From NCBI GenBank assembly GCA_032717465.1, contig CM064713.1:14766203-14830202 (forward strand): DNA of 64,000 nt, read 5' to 3'. Every line of letters begins with the position of its first letter. Position 1 is the stretch's first letter. Below, piece by piece: positions 22,346-32,047 of this stretch. Under the pieces are notes generated by a model, which did no database searches, had not been told where the DNA came from, and saw only the letters and a list, made by a program, of their open reading frames with translations. The translations under genes and the position numbers were made by a program. The DNA is from Coenobita brevimanus. Taxonomy: Eukaryota > Arthropoda > Malacostraca > Decapoda > Coenobitidae.

Positions 22346-23158
22346 CTAACTCCCCCTCTCCCCAGGCCTCGCACTCAGGGATGCACTGCACCTAATCATT
22401 GTCTTTTCTGTACGTTTAAGTCTGTGAACATCTTCATCCTTTTCTGCCCAGGTCTCACTTCCATACAGCATTACACACCTAACACATGCCTCATAAAAAG
22501 ATTCTTCAGTATGGAAGGAGAGACCTCTCAATGTCAGGACAGGTAACAGCTCCCTGAACTTTTTCCAACCACTTCTCACTCTACCCACACAGCTAGCTCC
22601 TGCCCCCACTCCAGCACTTATCGTGTCTCCCAAATCACAAAACTCTTCTACACACTCGAAAGACGCACCAGCAAGATCAATCCTTTCATATCTGACAATA
22701 TCATTATGCTCTCCCCGACACACTGCACACATGAATGCAGCATTAACTCGCAGTCTAATTCTAATACCACTACATCTCTGATGCATCCACTTATCACAAA
22801 CACTGAACAAGAAGGAATTACTTCCCATGCCCTTGTCGCAAATCGCACATGGCCACTCTCCCTCTTCTTTGATAATACTGCCACCAGCTCTAGATACCAT
22901 CACCTTTGCTTTATCTGCATTTACTCTCAAGGCCTTGTGTCCCATGCCATCGCTCCACTTCCTAAATCTTTCCTCTGCCTCCCTTTCATTCTCTGCAATC
23001 AACATCAAATCACTAGCATACAATATCTCCCATGGAAGTTGATTTCTGTAGTCACGTGACTGGGCTTCAAGTACCATGATAAACAACAAGGGGCTCAAGA
23101 CTGACCCCTGATGCATACCAACATTCACAGAAAACTCATCACTCAAATTTCCATTCAC
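22346..23158 (-). pseudogene. LINE-C reverse transcriptase fragment with embedded zinc finger
   Basis: 270-codon open frame covering RT motifs 4-5 and the C-terminal region: MHQGSVLSPLLFIMVLE, then the catalytic segment read as YASDLMLIAE (Ser in place of the first Asp of YADD), then RVNADKAKVMVSR. A cysteine-rich block follows (CAICDKGMGSN ... CSVCDKWMHQRCSGIR region, C-x2-C ... C-x2-C-x4-H-x2-C ... CAVC) and then YGSETWAEKDEDVHRL. The altered YADD and the truncation at both ends make this dead. LINE-C copy 2 keeps YADD. Confidence 0.75.
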
Positions 23159-23316
23159 TCTTACCTAGGTGTGAGCACCCACATACACAGCCATAACCAC
23201 CCTAACCAGCCACTCCTCGATCCCAAGCTTTCTCATTCCCCACTTCACCATCTCCCTAGGGGCTCAGTCAAAGGCCTTCTCCATGTCAACAAAAACAAAG
23301 TACAGATCCCTTTTCT

Positions 23317-24153
23317 TTCCTTTCCAATATTCAGAAGATATCAATGTATATTGATACAGAAGGAGAATTACTGTAATAATCAAAAGAGATCATGGAACAT
23401 GGACAAATGTAGCAAGTTATTGAACTACAGTAAGCCGTTGCTATAAACAACTATTTCCATCCCTTCACTTCCATAATATAACACATTAGTTTATTCCTGG
23501 TTCCATCAGATATCATTCAGCTTGGAAAAGAACTAACCTACAGTAGCAGTGGCACTATGTAGGCTAAATCTAAACACTAGTTCTTAAAGTCTCTCACAAG
23601 CAGAAAGGCACTGTATGGATGTAATGAAAATGCTGCATTCTAAAAAATAGATGTCTTGAGACTGAAGGGGTAAAGGTACTAAACCATTATAACTTTGAAA
23701 AAAATTGCCTTCTCAAGTTTCATTGTTGCTTATGAAGCTGATTTGTCCACTCCACTATCACCCAGTTTATATACCAGCTGTACAAAAATATTGTGATAAT
23801 GTGATACAGGCCAACTTCACTAAATGATCGACTTTGGATCCTAGAACACCAATCAGATTACTGTCAATTGTATATCAAATTATCAAAATCATGGACTCTA
23901 GCAATTGTATACGCAAAATCAGAGACCATATATGGAAAAATGGCGCTTCGCAAAGGCTGTAGCAGTCATATATATGAAAACGGCAATTGCATAAAAAGAA
24001 AAAAGGTGCTAAAATGTTATGAGCATACAAATGAACAACTGCATAATGACTGATCATATAGTAAGACTGACTTATATTTTGAATCACATCCCAGAAACAT
24101 AAAGAAGACTAATTGATTTCTTGTTGGCTGGTACTGATAATAACTAGGGTATA
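23317..24153. other. Host non-coding DNA, presumed intron
   Basis: The first 130 bp continue the degenerate tandem repeat of 19040-19311. The rest is AT-rich with no exon, RNA gene or repeat that I recognise. Confidence 0.4.
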
Positions 24154-24420
24154 CAGTAATCTCTCGATTATCCAACAAAACAGGGCCATTAGTGTATCCA
24201 GGTATGGATGAAATCCAGATATGGAGCAATATCCTACCTCCCAATACCCTACCCATACCCAACCTAAATGTACAATCATGGACACTGAAAGCTGGACACA
24301 TGGGGGCTGGGCTCATGGTTTCTTTTTCCTTTTCGATTTTACCACTAAATCGTCGTCCATATGAGCTGTACCCCCTTATTCCCTTTCTTCCTCCACCTCC
24401 TCTCTGTCCAGCCATATGAC
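24154..24420. repeat. Possible pogo/Tigger-type terminal fragment
   Basis: Begins CAGTAATCTCTCGATTATCC, close to the Tigger-1 end (AGTAATCCCTCCAATATCC at 25786). A later stretch, TGTACAATCATGGACA, is shared in inverted form with 54040-54060 beside Tigger-3. No transposase. It may be an internally deleted relative. Confidence 0.4.
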
Positions 24421-24533
24421 CCTGGAAGGCTGGTCATTCCCAGGGGACAAGTGGTCACTCATCACCTCTCTTTCTCTCTAAACCCTTGCTTCCCTCCTTT
24501 CTTCTCTCCCTCCTCCCTCCCCTATCTACCGTT

Positions 24534-24566
<33 letters not shown>

Positions 24567-24653
24567 TCTTGCATCCCTCCTTTCTTCTCTCCCTCCTCCC
24601 TCCCCCATCTACCATTCTCTCTTTCTCATATATATATATATCAATCTATCTAT
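24421..24653. repeat. Pyrimidine-rich duplicated stretch with CT microsatellite
   Basis: Two near copies of CATCCCTCCTTTCTTCTCTCCCTCCTCCCTCC flank a CT run (about 24535-24560). The motif GGTCATTCCCAGGGGACAA at 24432 recurs at 25543, linking this to the unclassified repeat at 25370-25745. Confidence 0.5.
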
Positions 24654-25098
24654 TGCCAGACGCCTCAATCCCGTTTGGGGTGGCCACAAACAAATCGCCT
24701 CCAAGTCGCCCTGTCCCCCGCCATTTCACTGCCCTGCTCCCAACTCACACCCCCCTCTCTCATATACCTCTCCACCCCATCCCTCCATCTCATCCTCGGC
24801 CTCCCCCTCCCTCTTCCCCCCTCCACCTCACTCACATACACTCTCTTCATCAGTTTTTCACCCTCCATCCTCTCCACATGGCCAAACCACCTCAGTATGT
24901 TCCTCATAACATTTCCTATCACATCCACATCAACACCACAACGCTCCTTTATATCCTCATTCGTCAGCCTGTCTCTCCACGTGACTCCACAGGCTCCTCT
25001 TAAATAACTCATTTCCACTGCTCTCACTCTTGACTTGTGTCCTTCCAACAACGTCCAAGCTTCACTTCCGTACGTTAGAGTTGGTATCACAATACTGT
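24654..25098 (-). mobile_element. LINE-B 3' fragment
   Basis: Read leftward it encodes the C-terminal domain only: LTYGSEAWTLLEGHKSRV, RGACGVTWRDRLTNEDIKE, LRWFGHVERMEGE and a Gly/Arg-rich segment (24665-25090), ending in the family 3' end GGCGTCTGGCAATAGATAGA on the minus strand. It is 5'-truncated where TA repeats begin. The remaining 141 codons are open, but there is no RT. Confidence 0.85.
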
Positions 25099-25119
25099 CA
25101 TATACATATTATATATACA

Positions 25120-25153
<34 letters not shown>

Positions 25154-25160
25154 TGTAACA

Positions 25161-25194
<34 letters not shown>
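25099..25194. repeat. TA then GT microsatellite
   Basis: (TA)n around 25120-25151 followed by (GT)n at about 25163-25194. Confidence 0.9.
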
Positions 25195-25196
<2 letters not shown>

Positions 25197-25319
25197 AATT
25201 ATCATCATGACTAATGGCATGCTCTGAACTGGAAAGTAAAGATGAGGAGAAATAGAGTGGAATCTTTGGTGAAAATTGTGGCAGAAGGGTGTAGGCAAGT
25301 ATGAAGGTGGACGTTAATT

Positions 25320-25480
25320 GGCCCGCAGGGAAATAACGACAGTTCCACTAGCTGACGTCTCGAGAGGACTTCCTGCAGTTGTTCTCTTTAAATAGTTCCA
25401 ATGTTTTATTTATTTTATAATACTTAAATCAAAGTCAAGGGATACCTTGCACTGACATTATTATTCACTCCTATACAACC

Positions 25481-25540
<60 letters not shown>

Positions 25541-25745
25541 ATGGTCATTCCCAGGGGACAAATGGTCACTCCTCATCTCTCTCTTTTTCTGTCTTCTCCC
25601 TCTATAGTCTTTCTAAAATATCGAGATCGTTTGGGCATTGTCCCTCAAGGGAATTCACCCACCCGCTGCACTGCCGAATCTGTACCAACACACACCTCTC
25701 TGTCTCATGTCAGTTATTTACTACTTCTAAATGAAATTTATTTAT
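25320..25745. repeat. Unclassified interspersed repeat, copy 1 (with GA microsatellite)
   Basis: 25372-25480 (GCAGTTGTTCTCTTTAAATA, CAATGTTTTATTTATTTTAT, TTGCACTGACA) matches 34490-34590 in the same orientation. 25605-25670 (CTATAGTCTTTCTAAAATAT) matches 34370-34432 in inverted orientation. A 57-bp GA run lies at 25483-25539. The arrangement suggests an element whose ends are inverted repeats starting GAATTCC. No coding sequence. Confidence 0.5.
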
Positions 25746-25746
25746 A

Positions 25747-25784
<38 letters not shown>
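25746..25784. repeat. TA microsatellite, left target of Tigger-1
   Basis: About 38 bp of TA repeats directly abutting the Tigger-1 terminal repeat. Tc1/mariner-pogo elements insert at TA. Confidence 0.9.
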
Positions 25785-25788
<4 letters not shown>

Positions 25789-28700
25789 ATCCCTCCAATA
25801 TCCGATGTAATAGAGCCATAGGCAGGTCCGGATAGTGGTCCTGTCCGGATATTGAGTCCCAGCTTATGGACTTGTACTTATGGACCCTAACTCAGAAAAA
25901 CACCTATACAACTCCCTCTGGATATGCATAGCACCTATTTAAGACCCAAATCACACCAATAAGGGACATAAAAGACTTAAATAAATGCAAAAGAAGCATA
26001 AAATGAGGTTTTTGAGGTAGGTTCATACAATATTCAACATTCTGGGTACTTACAAGTCCCTGGCTCCTGGGCTAGTACTTATGGACCCTAACCTAGCCTA
26101 ACTCAGAAAAACACCTTCCTACTGCACATGCATAGCACCTAAGACACAGCATACTGACACCAATAAGGGACATAAAAGAATGAATTGAGGTGTCTGAGGT
26201 AAGTATAATATGGAAAATACAGTAGAGTACAGTATGAAACATTCTGCCTACTTACAGCAAGTCCATGGCCATCTCGATGAATAACCGCCTCCTCTCGGAC
26301 TCTGACAGTAAGAAGGATTTCCTGAAGCACTAGCAGTACACTGTTCATGAAGTCTTGCACTGAACTTAGTCATTCGCACTCAGAAGTCCATTCTCTTCAC
26401 ACTGCGCACTCTTGTCTAACTTATGCTCCATTGTAACTTAAAAGTGTTGCACTCTGCACTTTAACTTTTTCCACTCTTATAACCATTTTCAAAAGCAAAA
26501 ACACACAAGTCTATTTACAATAAATTTAGTTCAAAAATTGTCTTTTCACTCACAACTGTAAATCCTTAACACAATGCACTGATTTTTCACTGCACAACAC
26601 TGTAAATTCCCGTGTGGCCTAGTATAGAAGTTCTTGGCGTCTATTCACTGTCAGAGTCCGAGAGTATCACTGGCAGGTGACCTAGGGGTGCATCGCCGGA
26701 TTGTGGTGACGGCGTACCCACTGCAGACAACTCTGAAGACAGACGCAAACTCACGTCAAGCGACGACTCCATCGTGGCTGATGTGCTGGGCTGTGGCTCG
26801 GAGCATGAGGGCCTGTCTTGGGGAGGCAACGGAGTGGAGCCAGGTATGGGCACAGCAGGGGTCACGGGCCTGAAAAAACTGTCAATCGTTGATTGACGCA
26901 AGGAACAATGATTCTGACGACTGATGATGCGCTTCCTGAAAGCACACACTTCCTCCACACGTCCCAAGGGCCCCATCTCCCTGTCGCAGTCCAGGTGTTC
27001 CATGTAGTCGAGAACGAACTCTAGGTGTTCCCGGAGTGCGCTCAGCTTGGGGATGGCTGGAGTTGTGTCATGCTGAGAGGAGTCCGCATCATCGTCGCCA
27101 TCTTCAAGCTGGGTACTGACACCTGCAACTGAAGATGAGATCTCGATATCAGACAAGGTCTGATACCCAGAATCGCCCTCATTGTCATCCAACCACTCAC
27201 GTACATCGTCCACATCAACATCGTCTCCATGCGTACGTAGATGTGCATGGAAGTCATCCATGTCAAAACCTAGGAAATCGTACTCCACATCCGTTCCGAG
27301 AAGCAGACGAGACCAACCATTTTCTAGAGTCTTGACAGGGATTTCCTTCCATGCACTGGCCCAGTTGTATATTGCAGACTTGATGTTGTAGCAGCGAAGG
27401 TTTTCCAAAGTCCGCTGGCCTCGCGTGTCCCGTCTCTCCCTGCGCTTGTCCTCGTCCTCGAGAACAACCATCACCTCATCCAGGAACTTCCTTTGGTACA
27501 GCCTCTTCGTTGCCACGATCACTCCTTGGTCCATTGGTTGGATGAGAGCAGTCGTATTAGGTGGCAGAAACATGCACCTAATGCGGCCATTCTCAGCCAC
27601 CAAGTCCTTGTCGCATGGGTGGGCAGGTGCATTGTCGAGGAGGAGGGGGGCCTTTACCTGGTCGCGTGGGATTCCCAGTGTCTCCGACTGGTAATGTATG
27701 ACCTCCTTGACGAAGTGGCGGTGGAACCAGTCTTTGAAGATCTGGGCTGTAAACCATGCCTTCAAAGAATGGTACCAGACGACAGGAAGGACATCCATCA
27801 CCCCACAAAGACAACGAGGCTGCTTTGCACGGCCAACAATAATGGGCTTGAGCCGGTGCATGCCTTGGAGAGCTTGAGGCCAGGTACACGCTTCTCCCGC
27901 TTCTCCATCTCCTCGGCTAGAGTGTTCGTTGGCAAAGAGTGATAGAATAAACCAGTTTCGTCAGCGTTGTAGACTTGACCGAGAGTGAGGCCCTCCCTGT
28001 CGATCAAGCCCTTCACCTTGTGCCGAAACTCGTCAACTCCATCCTCGTTAGTGTCCAAAGCGTCGCCATAAGCTTTACGGTTGGTAATGCCATGCCATAA
28101 CTTGAATGCGAAGAGCAAACCCTCGGATGCCTTGAAGTCTAGCGCGTCGTGAAGCCTGGCAAACTTCTCAGCAGCAGCATTCAGCTCCGTACCATGTACC
28201 ATCACACCAGCAGCATGTTGCTGTCGATACCAACTCAACGTGGAGCGGTCGACTTCAGCAAACTTGGGAGTAAACATCACCTTCCTCTCCACGTTGCGTT
28301 TGCTTCTCGACGAGAAGTCAGCCGTGTACTGCATGAATTTGTCTCGGGATCTCTTAATATCAAACAAAGTAGATAGGGCCAGGTTGAACTCGCGGAGGAT
28401 GCGGGAAGAAGACCACCCCGCATGTACTTTCTCCAATATCTCCCGTTTCTTCTCCAGAGTCAACACCACTCTCTTCCTCTTCTCAGGCGGCAGGGCCGTC
28501 ATCACACACACGAAGGAGAGGCACGAGAGCAGCAGGAGTGCCTGCAGCAGGTAAGGTACCACCACAAAAGCGAGCACGTGGGCAACCATGATGACGAGCG
28601 TGCACTCGCGACGAAAGACAGGCGGAAAGTGGGGAGGATGCAGAGGCGCTCTAGCGGATGTTGGAGGAATGACATGCCACAACAAAGCTGTCCCGCGCCC

Positions 28701-28860
28701 CGCACGCCAAGTTCAAGTTACAGGTGGGAAAAATTCTTTTTTTTTTTTTTTCCCGATTTTTTTGCGGTTTTCGGACCATTTTGGGAATATTGGATCCTGG
28801 GACGATTATGTCCGGTTAGCAGGGATGTTCGGATATTAGGCGTTCAGATATTAGAGGGAT

Positions 28861-28863
<3 letters not shown>
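25785..28863 (-). mobile_element. Tigger-1 (pogo/Tigger DNA transposon)
   Basis: The ends are inverted repeats: left TAGTAATCCCTCCAATATCC, right (inverted) TAGTAATCCCTCTAATATCT. TA repeats lie on both sides. An internal GTCCGGATA motif is repeated near both ends. The minus strand encodes a pogo-family transposase (see 26641-28502). Length about 3.1 kb. The 850 bp between left end and transposase stop contain short direct repeats (GTACTTATGGACCCTAAC at about 25868 and 26072). Confidence 0.88.
26641..28502 (-). pseudogene. Tigger-1 transposase, disrupted by a small deletion
   Basis: Cut-and-paste transposase with a Psq-type helix-turn-helix (residues 7-55, KRKRVVLTLEKKREILEKVH ... DIKRSRDK), a CENP-B-type DNA-binding region (about 80-125, STLSWYRQQ, AAEKFARLHDAL) and a DDE_1 catalytic domain with NADETGLFY (Asp 181), LLLDNAPAH and PNTTALIQPMDQG. 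The start is the ATG at 28502, but an upstream in-frame hydrophobic segment is also conserved. Near 27861 about 12 codons present in copies 2 and 3 (CCADANG region) are missing and the frame shifts. The C-terminal half (26641-27861) is otherwise open. It has an acidic region, a QSTIDSFF motif at 26872-26895 and ends SDSDSE. Confidence 0.88.
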
Positions 28864-28900
<37 letters not shown>

Positions 28901-28909
28901 TGTATATAC
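28864..28909. repeat. TA microsatellite between Tigger-1 and Tigger-2
   Basis: About 36 bp of TA repeats plus CTGTATATA. It forms the right target flank of one Tigger and the left flank of the other. Confidence 0.85.
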
Positions 28910-31900
28910 AATAATCCCCCCAATCTCCAATGTAATAGAGCCAAAGGCACGTCCGGAAAGTGGGCCCCAGACTCCTGGACTTGTACTCATGGACCCGAAC
29001 TCAGAAAAACACCTATACAACTCCCTCTGGACATGACTGCACCTATTTAAGACCCAAATGAAACCAATAAGAGACATAAAAGACTGAAATAAATGCAAAA
29101 GAAGCATAAAATGAGGTTTTAGAGGTGAGTTTATACAATATTAAATATTCTGGGTACTTACAACAAGTCCCTGGCTCCTGAACTGGTAGTTATGGACCCT
29201 AACCAAGTCTAACTCAGAAAAACACCTCCCTACTGCAAATGCATAGCACCTAAGACCCTCTTCACACCAATAAGGGACATAAAAGAGTGAAATGAGGTGT
29301 CAGAGGTAAGTATGGAAAATACAGTACAATATGAAACATTCTGGGTACTTATAGCAAGTCCCTGGCCATCTCGATGAATAACCCACCTCCTCTCAGACTC
29401 TGACAGTAAAAAGGAATTCCTGAAGCACTTGCAGTACACTGTTCATGAAGTCTTGCACTGAACTTAGTCATTTACACTCAGAATTCCATTCTCTTAACAC
29501 TGCGCACTCTTGTCTTACTTGCGCTCCAATGTACCTTAATGAAATATGTGTTGCACTCTGCACTTAAAGTCTTTCCACTCATAAAACCATTTTCTAAACA
29601 TAACACACTCTAGTTAATTTATGTTACACTGAGAGTCAATTAAATCTTTGTCTTTTCACTCAGAATTCAAATTCCTTAACACTATGCACTGTTTTTTTTC
29701 ACTGCGCAACACTGTAAATTCCCGTGTGGTCTAGTGGAGAAGTTCTTGGCGTTTAATCACTGTCAGAGTCTGACAGTATCGCTGGCAGGTGGCCTAGGGG
29801 TGTGTCGCTGGGTTGTGGTGATGGCGTACCCACTGCAGACGACTCTGAATAGAGGCGCAAACTCAAATCAAGTGGTGACTCCACTGTGCCTGACGTGCTG
29901 GACTTTGGCTTGGAGCATGAGGGCCTGTCTTCGGGAGGCAATGGAGAGGAGCCAAGGCTGGGCACAGTGGGGGTCACAGGCCTGAAAAAGCTGTCAATGG
30001 TTGATTAACGCAAGGAACAACGATTTTGACGATTAATGATGCACTGCCTGAAAGAGCGCACTTCCTCCACAAGTCTCAAGGGCCCCATCTCCCTGTCGCA
30101 GTCCGGGTGCTCCAGGTAGTCGAGAACGAACTCTAGGTGTTCCCGGAGTGCGTTCAGCTTGGGGATGGCTGGAGTAGTGTCACGGTGAGAGGAGTCCGCA
30201 TCATCATCGCCGTCCTCGTCGGAATCTTCAAGCTGGGTACTGACACCTACAACTGAAGATGCGATCTCAATATCAGACAAGGTCTGGTACCAAGGATCGC
30301 CCTCGTTGTCATCCAACCACTCACGTACTTCGTCCACATCAACATCGTCCCCATGTGCACGTAGACGTGCATGGAAGTCATCCATGTCAAAACCTAGGAA
30401 ATTGTGCTCCACATCCGTTCTGAGAAGCAGACGAGACCAACCATTTTCTAGAGTCTTGACAGGGATTTCCTTCCATGCACTAGCCCAGTTGTAAATGGCA
30501 GACTTGATGTTGTAGCGGCAAAGGTTTTCCAAAGTCCGCTGCCCTCGCGTGTCCCGTCCCTCCCTGCGCTTGTCCTCGTCCTCGAGAACAACCATCACCT
30601 TGTCCAGGCACTTCCGACGGTACAGCCTCCTCGTTGCCATGCTCACTCTTTAGTCCATTGGTTGGATGAGAGCAGTAGTGTTAGGTGGCAGAAACATGCA
30701 CCTAATGCGGCCATTCTCAGCCACCAAGTCCTTGTCGCACAGGTGAGCAGGTGCATTGTCGAGGAGGAGGGCCTTTATCTGGTCGCGTGGGATTCCCAGT
30801 TTCTCCGTCTGGTAATGGATGACCTCCTTGACGAAATGGCAGTGGAACCAGTCTTTGAAGATCTGGGCAGTGAACCATGCCTTCAAGGAATGGTACCAAA
30901 CGACAGGAAGGACATCCATCATCCCAAGAAGATACCGAGGCTGCTTTGCACGGCCAACAATAACGGGCTTGAGCCAGTGCATACCATTAGCATTGGCACA
31001 ACACAAAGCAGATATCCATTGCTAGTAGAGCTTGCGGCCAGGTACACTCTTCTCCGTCTCCTCGGCTAGAGTGTTCGTAGGCGAAGTGACAGAATAAGCC
31101 AGTTTCGTCAGCGTTGTAGACTTGACCGAGAGTGAGGCCCACCCTGTCGATCAAGCACTTCATCTTATGCCAAAGCTCGTCTACTCCATCCTCGTTGGCG
31201 TCCAAAGCTCCGCCATAAGACTTATGTTTGGTAAGGCCATGTCGCAACTTGAATGCAAAGAGCCAACCTTCGGATGCCTTGAAGTCTAGGGCGTCGTGAA
31301 GCCTTGCGAACTTCTCAGCAGCAGCCTTCAGCTCCGTGCCACGCACCAGCACACCAGCAGCACGTTGCTGTCGATACCAACTCAACGTGGAGCGGCCGAC
31401 ATCTGCATACTAGGGAGTACACATCACCTTCCTCTCCACGTAGTGTTTCCTTTTCGACGAGAAGTCAGCCGTGTACTGCATGAGTTTGTCTCGGGATCTC
31501 TTGATATCAAACAAAGTAGATCGGGCCAGGTTGAATTCACGAAGGATGCATGAGGAAGACCATCACGCATACACCTTGTCCAATATCTACCTCTTCTTCT
31601 CCAGAGTCAAAACTACTCTCTTCCTCTTCTCAGGTGGCGGGGATATCATCACACACACGAAGAAGAGGCACGAGAGCAGCAGGAGAGCCTGCAGCAGGTA
31701 AGGCACCACCACAAAAGCGAGCACGTGGGTGGCCATGACGACGAGTGTGCACACACAATGAGAGACGGGCGTTAAGTGGGGAGGATGCAGGGGCGCTCTA
31801 GCGGACGTTGGCAGAATGACGCACCACAACACAGGTGGCCCGTGCCACGCACGCCAACTTCAAATTAAGGGCGGGAAAACGTCGGATTTTTTTCGAATTT

Positions 31901-32003
31901 TTAGCGGTTTTTGGCCCATTTTGGGAATACTGGATCCCGGAATGAAAATGTCCGGTAATGGGGATGTCCAGAAATTGGGCATCCGGATATCATGAGGATT
32001 ACT

Positions 32004-32004
<1 letters not shown>
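28910..32004 (-). mobile_element. Tigger-2, same family and orientation as Tigger-1
   Basis: Left end CAATAATCCCCCCAATCTCC, right end (inverted) CAGTAATCCTCATGATATCC, flanked by TA repeats on both sides. It aligns with Tigger-1 along its length, including the direct repeats in the non-coding part and the transposase order. It is clearly diverged, so the pair is probably two independent insertions into TA repeat DNA and not a recent tandem duplication. Confidence 0.87.
29753..31649 (-). pseudogene. Tigger-2 transposase, multiply broken
   Basis: Same protein as Tigger-1 in five frames: 31587-31649 (EKRKRVVLTLEKKR then stop), 30987-31385 (STLSW-like SWYRQQ to NADETGLFCH), 30650-31006 (CCANANGMHWLKP, LLLDNAPAH, PNTTALIQPMD), 30005-30646 and 29753-29977. 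A stop replaces the Gln codon of the QSTIDSFF motif near 30005, but STIDSFFRP remains downstream. It keeps the CCANANG segment that is deleted in Tigger-1. Confidence 0.87.

Positions 32005-32046
<42 letters not shown>
32005..32046. repeat. TA microsatellite right of Tigger-2
   Basis: About 38 bp of TA repeats, then CTGCAG and the LINE-B sequence. Confidence 0.9.

Positions 32047-32047
<1 letters not shown>

Larger units (their letters stand above)
19312..23316 (-). mobile_element. LINE-C copy 1, 5'-truncated and broken by two DNA transposons
   Basis: Non-LTR retrotransposon read leftward. It matches the copies at 56036-59916 and 63035-63953. Its 3' end is TTTCATTTTTAAAGGCTCCAACATGC (19305-19331 on the plus strand). 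It is interrupted at 19358-20125 (piggyBac-like) and 20188-22135 (hAT-like). The 5' end is truncated in the RT region near 23316. The coding part is 22346-23158. Confidence 0.8.

Noticed and set aside
22640..22960. PHD-finger host gene
   Set aside because: The cysteine block is inside a LINE-C RT frame and repeats in all LINE-C copies.
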